A stretch of DNA of 64,000 nucleotides from RUG13091 sp045113315 (GTDB lineage Bacteria; Bacillota_I; Bacilli_A; RFN20; CAG-826), in contig JBGUIX010000006.1 of NCBI GenBank assembly GCA_045113315.1, positions 248,001 through 312,000 on the forward strand. The letters run 5' to 3'. This document shows, piece after piece, positions 1 through 9,334 of this stretch (within the stretch, counting starts at the first letter, position 1; every line of letters starts with the position of its first letter). The notes below the pieces were generated by a model. The model ran no database searches, was not told where the DNA came from, and worked only from the letters and a program-made list of their open reading frames with translations. A program made the translations under genes and the position numbers.

Positions 1-432
1 TTAGATATTTTAGCCATTAGTGAATCCACTCCTGGACCGATAAGTGTCAATGCTGCTACCTATGTTGGTTTTAAGGTGGCTGGTTTCTGGGGGAGTTTCT
101 TTGCGACACTTGGTTTAATAATCCCCTCTTTTATCATCATTTATATTATTTCATTGTTTTATAAGACATTTATGTCTTGGTCGATAGTAGAAGCCGCTTT
201 TAAAGGAATTTCTGTTGGTGTTATCATACTTTTATTTATGGCGGTTTTAAAACTCCGTAAAGCGGTCCCAAATTCTCTTCTTTCAATTACTATTTTTACG
301 ATTGTTTTAGCGGGCGTTTTAGCGCTTAACATTTTTCAAATTAAGATTCCTTTTATCACATTAGCGATTATCGCTTTAGGTCTACTTATTGGAGTAATTT
401 CCACCTTACTAACCAGAAAGGAGAAAGAATAA
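1..432 (+). CDS. chrA: Chromate transporter, CHR domain subunit (5' end outside window)
   Basis: Membrane protein of the CHR family, which exports chromate by ion-coupled transport. The reading frame is open from base 1, so the N-terminus lies outside the window; an internal GTG at 76 is not the real start. The visible part carries the family signature ISESTPGPI followed by NAATYVG, then three or more hydrophobic helices. The gene ends with TAA overlapping the ATG of the next CHR gene by one base, so the two form a pair of half-size (single-domain) transporters like the two-gene systems of Bacillus, probably assembling as a heterodimer. Actual chromate specificity is inferred only from the family. 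Confidence 0.85.
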   Translation, partial: LDILAISESTPGPISVNAATYVGFKVAGFWGSFFATLGLIIPSFIIIYIISLFYKTFMSWSIVEAAFKGISVGVIILLFMAVLKLRKAVPNSLLSITIFTIVLAGVLALNIFQIKIPFITLAIIALGLLIGVISTLLTRKEKE

Positions 433-1007
433 TGATTTATTTTGAATTATTTTATACTTTCTTCTTGATTGGTCTATTCACCTTTGGTGGCGGTTATGCG
501 ATGATTCCGATGATTCAAGAGCAAGTAGTTAATAAAGGCTGGCTTCAAGAAGGCCAATTAACTGATTTTATCGCGATTAGCGAATCCACTCCTGGACCAT
601 TTGCCATTAACATCTCAACATTTGTCGGTTCACAAACCGGTGGTGTTTTTGGAGCGATTTGTTCCACCATAGGTGTTGTTTTGCCATCTTTTATCGTCAT
701 TATTTTAGTGTCATTGATTCTTTCTCGTTTCTTAAAGAATCGTTTCGTAAAAGGGGCATTAAATGGTGTTAAACCTGTGGTTGTGGCTTTAATCGCTTCT
801 ACCGCTATTGTTTTATTAATAAAAATCCTTTTATATCAAGGCCACCCATTATTCTCTCAAAGCCTATATTTTGACCGTGTCTCTTTTACATTATTATTGG
901 TGCTTTCTTTATTTGCTTTTATTTATAAAAGAATGTTTAAAAAAAGCCTAAATCCGATACTACTTATTTTACTAAGCGCGGTTTTAGGCATTGTTTTATT
1001 TTATTAA
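432..1007 (+). CDS. chrA: Chromate transporter, second CHR domain subunit
   Basis: This 191-residue single-domain CHR protein is complete. It has the conserved N-terminal FTFGGGYAMIPMI block (residues about 17-29) and a second copy of the SESTPGPFAIN motif (about 49-59), followed by several membrane helices. Its ATG overlaps the stop of the preceding CHR gene by one base, with an AGGAG ribosome site just upstream, which indicates translational coupling. It meets the 813-residue ABC permease gene tail to tail with only 4 bases between stop codons and no obvious terminator. Family membership is clear; the substrate (chromate or another oxyanion) is inferred. Confidence 0.85.
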   Translation: MIYFELFYTFFLIGLFTFGGGYAMIPMIQEQVVNKGWLQEGQLTDFIAISESTPGPFAINISTFVGSQTGGVFGAICSTIGVVLPSFIVIILVSLILSRFLKNRFVKGALNGVKPVVVALIASTAIVLLIKILLYQGHPLFSQSLYFDRVSFTLLLVLSLFAFIYKRMFKKSLNPILLILLSAVLGIVLFY

Positions 1008-1011
1008 TTAA

Positions 1012-3453
1012 TTATTCTCTACTTCTCGTATTATCAGCGAGGTTCCATTTTCTAATCGTTAACATCGATATCATATGGCTCACCACGATGACCGCAAGAA
1101 TGAATAGCATTCCGAAGACCACGACTTTCCAATCAAAGATGAAAGGATAAACCTGAGCTTTAGAAGATGCTAAATAGAATAGTAACTTCGATAATCCGAC
1201 AGCTGTCGGTATAGCAAATAAGGCAGATAGCAGAAATTGCAAGAAACTTTCAACTGTCCAAATATTAGAAATATTAATAATTCTAAATCCTATCGCTCTC
1301 ATGACTGAGATCGGCCTTTTCTGTTCCATCAAGGCATTTTGAGACATGATGGTTAAGATGACAAAGCCCATACCTAAAGCAAAGGCGATTAAAATGATGA
1401 CGAAGACGTCAACCGACCTAAATACGGTAGTAACATCCTTTTTTAAAGAGGCGGTAAAAACCGTTAAACATTTAGCGTCTTTTTGTGACAAAAAACTCAA
1501 AAATTCGGTTTCGTTTTCGACATTCACTAAAAATGTCGTTGCATATTGAACTCCTAATTCTTGCATTTGTTTTCTCGACATATATTGGGCCATATGGAAA
1601 TATTGTTCAGATACACCTTTAACCTCTATGTCTTTATCATTAATTTTGACGGTTTCGCCCACTTTGACCTTCAATCTTTCAGCGTCATTTTTAGACAAAA
1701 TGATACCTTTATCAGGAATCGCCATTTCTTTTTTACCTGTGCTATCAGGGACATAGACTAATGGTCCATCTGAAGAATCGACACCTAATGTTTCAAGATA
1801 AAAATCATTTCCACCACTTGTTACTTTTAAGTAGGTAAAGTAGCCTTCTTCAACTTCTTTAACAGAAGGTTGCTTTTTAAGTTCATCAATTAAATTAGTT
1901 TGATCAACTTCCGTTAAATATACTTGAGCGTCATAACACCAACGGCGATTTAGGGTTTGACCGATAAGTTCATCTTTAGATGTTTTGAAAAAACCAGTGA
2001 CCATAATCATCGTAAATGCCGCAAAAATTGAGAAGGTAGAAACCGCAAAACGACGCGGATTTTGAGCGATAGAGTTTGTTGATAATTTGATGTTCATCGG
2101 TGCCTTATCAATAAATTTATCGAGCCATTTCGGTAGTTTCTTACGTTTGCTTTCATTATTGAGCATCGCATCTTTTGGGGTGATCTTAAAGATCTTTCCT
2201 GTAGACCATAAGCATGATAATTGTCCAACAATAATTAAAGACAACGCGGATAATACACAAACCCATGGATTTAAGGTGAATGGGATAGTTGGAATACTAT
2301 AGGCGGTTCTAAATATGCTTGTTAGATAAATATTTAAACCTACAGCTACACCCATACCTAATATGGATGCAACGAAAGTCATTAGTAAAGTAAAAGCGAA
2401 GAAAAGCTTTCGTATTTCCTTACCAGAAATACCGACTGACATCATAATTCCAATATCTTTGGTCATTGATGTAATAATTTGGTTTAAGAATAAACCGATA
2501 ACCACCATTGTTACCAAATAGAAGAAAGCTGGTAAGAAAGTTGCTGCTACTCTTAATTGTTTCACAGCGTTATTCATATAAACTTGATAGAGTTGTTCAT
2601 TAGCTTTTTGAGCGGTCTTAATCTCAACTTTTCCATTTAAGAAAGTTTTAAGATTATCCATCAGTTTGTTTTGGTCATATTTTCTCACTGATTTAACCAA
2701 AATTTGGTTAAAAACAAAACTGGAATATCTATTGCCCACTTCGATTAATTTTTCGATATCTGGTAACTGTATACCGAGAGCTTCCTGAAGTTCTTTATAT
2801 ATTTCTTTAAATTCTGGATTATCAGTATATTCCTTTACCACTCTTGCTAAAACTTTATCGATTTCAATTTGATCTAAATAGATATAGCCAAAGTCACGTG
2901 AATCTGACCAGATATAATCTGTAGCACGCACAAACATCGCTTCTGGTGTTTCAATAATTTCAGATATATGAATAGGAATATAAAAAGAAGCGTAGCCAAT
3001 TCTTAACGTATCCCCAACGTTAAAACCATTATTTTCGGCGTATTTTCTAACGATAGAGACATTTATTTTATCTGGAGCTTCTTCTCCACTTTTTAAGACA
3101 TAACGCTTAAATACGCGGTCCGTTACTTTATCAAAAGAAAATAATCTCGCGGTAATAGTACGATCATCACTTTTCTTAAGAAAACAGTCCATAGTTAAAC
3201 GTGTATCATAAGCCTCTACTCCTTCAACCACGTTTAAACCCTCGATGGAAGATCTTAATCCGATATTAGTGGTGGTAATCAGCGCATCAGAGGCACCGTA
3301 CTTATTCTTATAATCACGATATGTGGTCGATAAATTGGTCATGGAGCTTGTAAAAGCGACTAATAAGCCAACCGAAAGCATGCTCACAAAGGCCATGGAG
3401 AAAAATAAGCCGATAAACCTTTTTAGAAATGGTTTAAATAATGTCTTAAACAT
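1012..3453 (-). CDS. ABC transporter permease, FtsX/MacB family
   Basis: Large permease (813 residues) with one N-terminal membrane helix, a long extracytoplasmic region, a central group of helices near residues 310-420, a second extracytoplasmic region, and a final three-helix FtsX block near 690-800. Two FtsX domains in one chain is the arrangement of Gram-positive peptide or lipid exporters that work with a LolD/MacB-type ATPase. I place the start at the ATG at 3453, which overlaps the ATPase stop codon (TAATG) and has GAGG upstream, rather than at a GTG six bases earlier. It is the last gene of the run alaS-ruvX-yrzB-ATPase-permease. Substrate unknown; antimicrobial peptide resistance is one possibility. 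Confidence 0.85.
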   Translation of the reverse strand: MFKTLFKPFLKRFIGLFFSMAFVSMLSVGLLVAFTSSMTNLSTTYRDYKNKYGASDALITTTNIGLRSSIEGLNVVEGVEAYDTRLTMDCFLKKSDDRTITARLFSFDKVTDRVFKRYVLKSGEEAPDKINVSIVRKYAENNGFNVGDTLRIGYASFYIPIHISEIIETPEAMFVRATDYIWSDSRDFGYIYLDQIEIDKVLARVVKEYTDNPEFKEIYKELQEALGIQLPDIEKLIEVGNRYSSFVFNQILVKSVRKYDQNKLMDNLKTFLNGKVEIKTAQKANEQLYQVYMNNAVKQLRVAATFLPAFFYLVTMVVIGLFLNQIITSMTKDIGIMMSVGISGKEIRKLFFAFTLLMTFVASILGMGVAVGLNIYLTSIFRTAYSIPTIPFTLNPWVCVLSALSLIIVGQLSCLWSTGKIFKITPKDAMLNNESKRKKLPKWLDKFIDKAPMNIKLSTNSIAQNPRRFAVSTFSIFAAFTMIMVTGFFKTSKDELIGQTLNRRWCYDAQVYLTEVDQTNLIDELKKQPSVKEVEEGYFTYLKVTSGGNDFYLETLGVDSSDGPLVYVPDSTGKKEMAIPDKGIILSKNDAERLKVKVGETVKINDKDIEVKGVSEQYFHMAQYMSRKQMQELGVQYATTFLVNVENETEFLSFLSQKDAKCLTVFTASLKKDVTTVFRSVDVFVIILIAFALGMGFVILTIMSQNALMEQKRPISVMRAIGFRIINISNIWTVESFLQFLLSALFAIPTAVGLSKLLFYLASSKAQVYPFIFDWKVVVFGMLFILAVIVVSHMISMLTIRKWNLADNTRSRE

Positions 3454-4157
3454 TACCACTCAACCTCTTCTGCTTTAACAACGTTCTTGTTAATAACATC
3501 GGAAACGACTTTCGCGTTTTTCATCGTGATAATACGATCCGCCATCTGAGAAATTTCTTTTGTGTGGGTCACTAAAACAATAGTTTTACCCTGATTATGG
3601 ATTTCTTCTAATAACTTCAAGACGGCTTTACCAGAAGCGTCATCTAAAGCACCGGTTGGTTCGTCACATAAAAGAATATCGGAATCTTTATTTAAGGCAC
3701 GCGCAATCGCCACACGTTGCTGTTGTCCACCTGATAATTGTCTTGGGAATTTATCTTTTTTCTCTAATAAGCCAACTTCTTTTAGAAGTTTAAGCGCTCT
3801 TTTCTTATCACTTCCAGGAGTTAAAGTGACATTTTGAAATACAGTGATGTCATTTAATAAGTTGAAGAATTGATAAACAAATCCCACTTCATTTCTACGA
3901 TACATCGTTAACTCGCGGTCGTTAAATTTGACGATGTCTTTGCCGTTTACAAATATTTCGCCAGAATCGACTTTATCCATGCCGCCAATCATATTAAGTA
4001 AGGTAGATTTACCACTACCAGAGCCACCTAAAATGACTAAAAATTCATGTTCATAAACTTTAATAGAAACATCTTTTAAGGCGTAAGTAATGGCTTCACC
4101 TTCGCCATAAACCTTATTAAGGTTTTTAGTTTCAATAACTACTCTTTTTTCTTCCAT
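3453..4157 (-). CDS. ABC transporter ATP-binding protein, LolD/MacB type
   Basis: 234-residue ATPase subunit. Walker A is GGSGSGKS (residues 44-51), the signature is LSGGQQQRVAIARAL, and Walker B is ILLCDEPTGALD, where the PTGALD ending is typical of the LolD/MacB/FtsE subfamily that drives FtsX-type permeases. Its partner is the downstream permease, whose ATG overlaps this stop codon. The gene starts only two bases after the yrzB stop, so it appears to be transcribed with alaS, ruvX and yrzB from the T-box promoter. That linkage is unusual for an exporter. Confidence 0.93.
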   Translation of the reverse strand: MEEKRVVIETKNLNKVYGEGEAITYALKDVSIKVYEHEFLVILGGSGSGKSTLLNMIGGMDKVDSGEIFVNGKDIVKFNDRELTMYRRNEVGFVYQFFNLLNDITVFQNVTLTPGSDKKRALKLLKEVGLLEKKDKFPRQLSGGQQQRVAIARALNKDSDILLCDEPTGALDDASGKAVLKLLEEIHNQGKTIVLVTHTKEISQMADRIITMKNAKVVSDVINKNVVKAEEVEW

Positions 4158-4159
4158 AA

Positions 4160-4426
4160 TTATTTCTTTATCTCTTGAATTTTTGGATCTTCTTGATAAG
4201 CATTAAAAACTTCTTCGACTTCCGCATATTCATCTGGATCTTCGATTTCGATTAATTCTTTCTTATCGGTATAACGCATGACATAAATTTCATCATCCGC
4301 TTCCTTATCAAAGAAGAAAACGTAAGAAGTTTTTCTTTCTTCATTATCGTAAGTGAATAAAACTTCCATGAGATGTTCTTTCCCTTCATTATCGATAACG
4401 GTAATTGTTTTGTCTAAATCCACCAT
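4160..4426 (-). CDS. yrzB: DUF1292 family protein (YrzB)
   Basis: Small acidic protein of 88 residues. It begins VDLDKTITVIDNEGKEH and has the DUF1292 pattern of a beta-rich first half and a Glu/Asp-rich tail. In Bacillus subtilis the order is alaS-yrzL-yrrK-yrzB; here yrzB follows ruvX in the same order, but yrzL (IreB) is missing. The function is unknown in the family. Identification rests on sequence style, length and neighbourhood. Confidence 0.85.
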   Translation of the reverse strand: MVDLDKTITVIDNEGKEHLMEVLFTYDNEERKTSYVFFFDKEADDEIYVMRYTDKKELIEIEDPDEYAEVEEVFNAYQEDPKIQEIKK

Positions 4427-4428
4427 AA

Positions 4429-4854
4429 TTAATTTCCTTTCATTCTAATATATGTATCTAAGATAATGCAGGCCGCAATACGGTCAACACTCTCTTTTCT
4501 TTTTTTGTGATTAAAGCCTTGTTCTGAAATACTTCTATTAGCGCTAACAGAAGATAATCTTTCATCTACTAAATTAATAATTAAATGAGGATTTTCTTTT
4601 AATAAATCATCTTTAAAACGGATGACATTATTGGCCATTTCACTCATTTCTCCACTTAAGTGGAGAGGTAATCCGATAGCGATTTCTTTTATCATCATTT
4701 CGTCCACTAATTTAAGGACATGTTTTCTAGCGACAATATATTGATTTTTATCAAATCTAAAGGTTTCGATGCCGTGTACAAAACCGAAAGGATCGCTATA
4801 AGCAATACCTAACGTTGTCGTTCCTAAATCCAAACCTAAAACTCTATCTAGCAT
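4429..4854 (-). CDS. ruvX: Putative Holliday junction resolvase / pre-16S rRNA nuclease YqgF
   Basis: 141-residue YqgF/RuvX protein with an RNase H-like fold. Visible landmarks are the N-terminal GLDLGTTTLGIAYSD (first catalytic Asp), IGLPLHLSGEMSEMA in the middle, VDERLSS and a C-terminal SVDRIAACIILDTY helix with the last catalytic Asp. In the family it acts in 16S rRNA 5' maturation and was earlier proposed to resolve Holliday junctions. Its ATG overlaps the alaS stop by one base (TAATG), so the two are translationally coupled. The family position immediately after alaS is conserved in Firmicutes. Confidence 0.93.
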   Translation of the reverse strand: MLDRVLGLDLGTTTLGIAYSDPFGFVHGIETFRFDKNQYIVARKHVLKLVDEMMIKEIAIGLPLHLSGEMSEMANNVIRFKDDLLKENPHLIINLVDERLSSVSANRSISEQGFNHKKRKESVDRIAACIILDTYIRMKGN

Positions 4855-7460
4855 TATTTGATAAGTCCTTTAAGTAAATTAAGTGCTTCACCAACTTTAG
4901 AGGAATCTTTTCCAGCGCCAGAAGCCATATCAGGTCTACCGCCACCGCTTCCACCTAAAGCATTGGTTACTTGTTTAACGATATTTCCAGCTAAATAACC
5001 TTTTTCATTTGCTATTTTACTAGCCGCGCATATCACTGGTAAATTACCATTTTCTTCACCGATTAAAACTATTAAATAGTTTTCGTGAGTTTTCTTTAAA
5101 TTATCGGATAAGGATAATAACGAATCACGTTTATTGCCTTTTAGATAAGCATATAAATAATTGATTCCATTTATCTCATTAAATGAATTCTTTAATGATT
5201 CACTAGATAAATAAGCGATTTTATCGGATAAAGATTCGTTCATCTTCTTCATCTCATCTTTTTCTTTTAATAAAGTAGAAACTCTATTTGGAACATCGTT
5301 AAAGCTAGCGACACCCACTTGGTCTCTCACTCTACCTAAAAGATTTTCTCTTCTTTTAATTAATTCATAAGCTCCATAGGAAGTTCTTGCTTGAATTCTA
5401 CGAATTCCTGCACCAGTACTTTCTTCAAATTCGATGACAAAGATACCGATATCTTGAGAATTACTAACATGGGTACCACCACAGAATTCTTTGCTGACTT
5501 CATCGAAACAAACCACTCTGACGACGTCACCATATTTTTCATCAAATAAGGCTTTCGCGCCGATTTTCTTGGCTTCTTCAATTGGTAAAACTTGTGTGGT
5601 ACATGGAATACCTTCAGCGATCCATTCATTAACTTTCTTTTCGACTTCTGCTAATTCTTCAGGAGTCACTTTTTGATAATGGTTGAAGTCAAAATGGGAA
5701 TATTCATCATTAACATATGAACCTTGTTGAGCGATATGATCACCTAAAACCTCAGTTAAGGCTTGTTGTAACAAGTGAACCGAAGAGTGATTTCTCATAA
5801 TCTTTTGACGACGTAATTCATCCACTTTTAAGGTAAATTTATCACCAACTTTAATGTTTCCATATAATCCTTCGACATGATGGAGATGTTGCTTATTAGG
5901 AGCTTTGATGACATTTGTGACTTTAAAGGCTGATTCACTATTTTCAATAGTGCCAGTATCGGCGACTTGGCCACCACTTTCTGCATAGAAGTTTGTTTCT
6001 TTAAAGATGACATCACCTTCATCACTTATTTCATCTACTCTCACACCATTTTTAAATAAGGCAATAACTTCACTTTCAAGAGGTTTAATACCATATGTAA
6101 ATAGGCTTGGTTCATTAAATTCCAATAAGTCTTTAGATTGCTTATTCATGCTTTGTAAATCGCCTCTGGCGTTTCTGGCTCTTTCTTTTTGTTCTTTCAT
6201 GAGAGCTTCAAAACCCGCTAAATCGACTTTGACATGATTTTCCTCACATATTTCCATGGTTAATTCTTTTGGGAAACCAAAGGTATCGTAAAGTAAAAAC
6301 ATATCTTTACCATCTAATGTATCTTTACCTTTGATGGACTTTAATAGCAGCGCTTCACCATTTTCTAAAGTTTTTAAGAATTTTTCTTCTTCCGCTTTAA
6401 TCATCTTAGAGATGAATTCTTTCTTACCTTGTAAATATGGGTAATATGATTTCATAATTTCAGAGACTATATCAACAAGTTGATATAAGAAAGGATGATT
6501 GATACCTAATACCTTGCCATAACGTTCCGCTCTTCTTAACAAACGACGTAAGACATAACCACGTCCTTCATTAGAGAACATCTCACCATCTGCTAAAGCA
6601 AAGGTAATAGCTCTAATATGATCAGCAATAACTCTAAAAGCTAAAGTATTTTCTTGATATTTATGTCCAGAAAATTCTTGGACTTTTTCAATAATTGGCC
6701 AGAATAAATCGGTTTCGAAATTAGTTTCAGTACCTTGAATAATGCAACAGAATCTTTCTAATCCCGCACCGGTATCGATATTTTTACTTGGAAGTTCCTT
6801 ATATTCTTCTCTTTTTACACCAGCAACAGAGTTAAACTGTGAGAAAACAATATTCCATATTTCGATATAACGGTCGTTTTCGACGTCATCGATTAATAAA
6901 GATAAGCCTTTACCTTCTGGATCGTATTTTTCACCTCTATCAAAGAAGATTTCGGTATCAGGACCACATGGACCTTCGCCAATTTCCCAGAAGTTATCAT
7001 CTTTTGGCACTAAATGGTCTTCGCTAATTCCAGCGTCCATCCAGCATTTCTTGGTTTCGAGGTCTTCTGTATAGTATGTGATATATAGTTTTTCCTTTGG
7101 AAAACCAAACCATTTTTCATCTGTTAATAATTCTTTGGCCCAAGGGATAACTTCTTTACGGAAATAATCACCAATAGAGAAATTACCAAGCATTTCAAAG
7201 AATGTATGGTGTCTAGCGGTATGTCCAACATTTTCAATATCATTAGTTCTAATTGATTTTTGGGCGTTAGTAATTCTTCTTGATGGAGGAATTTCACTAC
7301 CATCAAAATATTTCTTTAAAGCGGCGACACCAGCGTTAATCCACAAAAGAGTTGGATCGTTCTTAGGAATCAAAGAACTACCTGGTTCAACATGGTGACC
7401 TTTACTTTTAAAGAAATCTAACCACATTTGTCTAATTTCGCCTGAAGTCATCTTTTTCAT
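4854..7460 (-). CDS. alaS: Alanine--tRNA ligase
   Basis: 868-residue AlaRS, a normal bacterial length. The class II catalytic core begins near residue 1 and carries HHTFFEMLGNFSIGDYF (84-100). The editing half has HSSVHLL and CGGTH, which together provide the zinc-binding and deacylation residues, and the C-terminal domain ends with a glycine-rich GGSGGGRPDMA block. The start codon has a strong GGAGG site 8 bases upstream. Expression is probably controlled by the T-box leader at 7481-7690, which senses uncharged tRNA-Ala. The gene heads a run continuing through ruvX, yrzB and an ABC exporter. Confidence 0.98.
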   Translation of the reverse strand: MKKMTSGEIRQMWLDFFKSKGHHVEPGSSLIPKNDPTLLWINAGVAALKKYFDGSEIPPSRRITNAQKSIRTNDIENVGHTARHHTFFEMLGNFSIGDYFRKEVIPWAKELLTDEKWFGFPKEKLYITYYTEDLETKKCWMDAGISEDHLVPKDDNFWEIGEGPCGPDTEIFFDRGEKYDPEGKGLSLLIDDVENDRYIEIWNIVFSQFNSVAGVKREEYKELPSKNIDTGAGLERFCCIIQGTETNFETDLFWPIIEKVQEFSGHKYQENTLAFRVIADHIRAITFALADGEMFSNEGRGYVLRRLLRRAERYGKVLGINHPFLYQLVDIVSEIMKSYYPYLQGKKEFISKMIKAEEEKFLKTLENGEALLLKSIKGKDTLDGKDMFLLYDTFGFPKELTMEICEENHVKVDLAGFEALMKEQKERARNARGDLQSMNKQSKDLLEFNEPSLFTYGIKPLESEVIALFKNGVRVDEISDEGDVIFKETNFYAESGGQVADTGTIENSESAFKVTNVIKAPNKQHLHHVEGLYGNIKVGDKFTLKVDELRRQKIMRNHSSVHLLQQALTEVLGDHIAQQGSYVNDEYSHFDFNHYQKVTPEELAEVEKKVNEWIAEGIPCTTQVLPIEEAKKIGAKALFDEKYGDVVRVVCFDEVSKEFCGGTHVSNSQDIGIFVIEFEESTGAGIRRIQARTSYGAYELIKRRENLLGRVRDQVGVASFNDVPNRVSTLLKEKDEMKKMNESLSDKIAYLSSESLKNSFNEINGINYLYAYLKGNKRDSLLSLSDNLKKTHENYLIVLIGEENGNLPVICAASKIANEKGYLAGNIVKQVTNALGGSGGGRPDMASGAGKDSSKVGEALNLLKGLIK

Positions 7461-7480
7461 ATTTTTGCCTCCGAATATAA

Positions 7481-7690
7481 TAAAAGTTCCTTTTTAAGGA
7501 ACGATAGTTTTACCGCGGTACCATCCTTATTCATTCATTATTATGAATGCACTTATTTATAACTTTACGCAGTTAACGGCGGGGATTAGCCGCATTCTTC
7601 AGAAGTGGCCCACTTATCTATCCTTATAACCTTTTCACCACTAGTTATTCGCTCTTAAAGGAATTAATAAGCTTCTTTTCTTGCTTAACG
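7481..7690 (-). promoter_or_regulatory. T-box leader RNA of alaS
   Basis: The RNA upstream of alaS contains the T-box core AAGGATGGTACCGCGG (7513-7528, minus strand). It is followed by a terminator hairpin GTTCCTT-aaa-AAGGAAC with a T-run (7481-7502). A stem III-like hairpin (GCATTCAT/ATGAATG) precedes the core, and a structured stem I region occupies about 7560-7680. The variable base after TGG is T, which pairs with an A discriminator as in tRNA-Ala. Uncharged tRNA would favour the antiterminator and allow transcription into alaS. A GCT triplet at 7588-7590 is a possible Ala specifier, but I could not fold stem I well enough to fix it. Confidence 0.93.
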
Positions 7691-7751
7691 AAAAATAAAT
7701 TATCACAAATTAGGGATAAATACTACTTTTATATATAAAAAAACTATTTTA

Positions 7752-8882
7752 TTAATCAGTTTGCTTATTTTTGTAATAGGTGTGATCAATTAATCCACCA
7801 CCTAAACATATATCACCATCATATAAAACAGCAGCTTGACCTGGTGTGACGGCTTTATATGGCTCATCATATATTAATTCAATCTCATCTTCATTTATAA
7901 AATGAACGGTGACGCCTTTATCTTCTTGACGATATCTAAATTTAGCAAATAGATGTTGTCCTTCTTTTGGTTTATCAGTGATAAAGTTTAAAACTTTAAC
8001 AGTGCATCTATCACTTAATAAATAATCATTTTCTTCTCCTGAGGCAGCATAAAGGATGTTTTTCTTAATATCTTTTTTAGCGATAAACCAACCTTTCGCG
8101 ACTTCTCCAGAGATTCCTCCGATGCCAAGTCCTTTTCTTTGACCGATGGTATAATACATTGCTCCATCGTGTTTTCCGATAACTCGACCGGTATCAATAT
8201 CAACAATATCTCCCTTTTGTGCAGGGATATAATTCTTTAAGAATTCTTTGAAGTTTCTCTCTCCGATAAAGCAGACACCAGTGCTATCTTTTTTATCCAT
8301 AACTGAAGATAAATCGAGTTCATGAGCAAGTCTTCTCACTTCTGGTTTATCAATATCTCCTAACGGAAATAAGCAAGAAGACACTTGCTCTTGTGATATT
8401 TGCGATAAGAAATATGTTTGATCTTTGTTTTTATCAAATGATTTCAATAAATAAGTTTTGCCGTCTTTATCCACTCTTTTGGCGTAATGCCCCATGGCGA
8501 TATAATCAAATCCTTTGCTTCTGGCAAATTTTAAAAAAGCATCAAATTTAATATATTTATTGCAGAAAATGTCAGGGTTAGGAGTTCTGCCTGATTCATA
8601 CTCTCTTATTAAATAAGAGAAAACGTCATCCCAGTACTCTTTCACAAAATCGATTCTTAATAGTTCAATACCGAGCTTTTTAGCCACTAAAACGGCATCA
8701 TCATAATCTTTTTCTTGTGGACATTGAGAATTATTAATTGTGGGATTACCTAAATAATCGCCATTAGCTAAAGCATCCCAGTTACGCATAAAACAAGCGG
8801 AAACATCATAGCCTTGTTTCTTTAATAAATATGCGGCAACTGCACTATCAACTCCACCTGATAAACCGATTAAAACTTTCAT
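7752..8882 (-). CDS. mnmA: tRNA-specific 2-thiouridylase MnmA
   Basis: 376-residue enzyme that thiolates U34 of the wobble position in Lys, Glu and Gln tRNAs, using ATP and persulfide sulfur. The PP-loop LSGGVDS is at residues 7-13, and the two catalytic cysteines are in PNPDIFCNKY (C107) and TGVCFIGE (C204). The C-terminal beta-barrel ends normally. Its ATG overlaps the dtd stop codon, and it is the last gene of rarA-dtd-mnmA. No strong terminator separates it from the alaS leader, so some readthrough into alaS is possible. Confidence 0.97.
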   Translation of the reverse strand: MKVLIGLSGGVDSAVAAYLLKKQGYDVSACFMRNWDALANGDYLGNPTINNSQCPQEKDYDDAVLVAKKLGIELLRIDFVKEYWDDVFSYLIREYESGRTPNPDIFCNKYIKFDAFLKFARSKGFDYIAMGHYAKRVDKDGKTYLLKSFDKNKDQTYFLSQISQEQVSSCLFPLGDIDKPEVRRLAHELDLSSVMDKKDSTGVCFIGERNFKEFLKNYIPAQKGDIVDIDTGRVIGKHDGAMYYTIGQRKGLGIGGISGEVAKGWFIAKKDIKKNILYAASGEENDYLLSDRCTVKVLNFITDKPKEGQHLFAKFRYRQEDKGVTVHFINEDEIELIYDEPYKAVTPGQAAVLYDGDICLGGGLIDHTYYKNKQTD

Positions 8883-9334
8883 TAATTAAAAAGCTCCTTA
8901 CTATCAAGTAGTAGGGTAAATGGTCCGTCGTTAATACTCTCCACTTTCATATCTGCACCAAAGACACCTGTTGAGACTTTTCCATGTTTTAATTCAAGTT
9001 GCTCGTTGAAATAATCGTATAAAGGTTCAGCCTCACCTGGTCTTAAAGCATCCACGAAGGATGGTCTTCTTCCTTTAGCGGCGTTCGCGTATAAAGTAAA
9101 TTGGCTCACCGAAAGAATGGAACCGTTCACATCTTGTAAAGAAATATTGATTTGTCCATGTTCATCTGGGAAAACTCTTAAAGAGAGAATCTTATCGACC
9201 ATCTTATCAACTATTTCTTTATCGTCTCCATCGGTAAAACCGACGAGTAAAAGATAACCACGGTTAATTGAGCCAACAACCTTTTGGTTAATCTCCACTT
9301 TTGCACTTAAAACAGTTGTTAAAACGACACGCAT
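8882..9334 (-). CDS. dtd: D-aminoacyl-tRNA deacylase
   Basis: 150-residue DTD that hydrolyses D-amino acids (and glycine mischarged on tRNA-Ala) from tRNA. Family motifs are VSQFTLYA (about 76-83) and NDGPFT near the C-terminus, where the cis-proline pair forms the chiral filter. I choose the ATG at 9334, giving the conserved N-terminus MRVVLTTV. It overlaps the rarA stop codon by one base and has AAGGTG upstream. A longer reading to 9355 would add seven non-conserved residues inside rarA. Placed between rarA and mnmA in one operon. Confidence 0.95.
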   Translation of the reverse strand: MRVVLTTVLSAKVEINQKVVGSINRGYLLLVGFTDGDDKEIVDKMVDKILSLRVFPDEHGQINISLQDVNGSILSVSQFTLYANAAKGRRPSFVDALRPGEAEPLYDYFNEQLELKHGKVSTGVFGADMKVESINDGPFTLLLDSKELFN

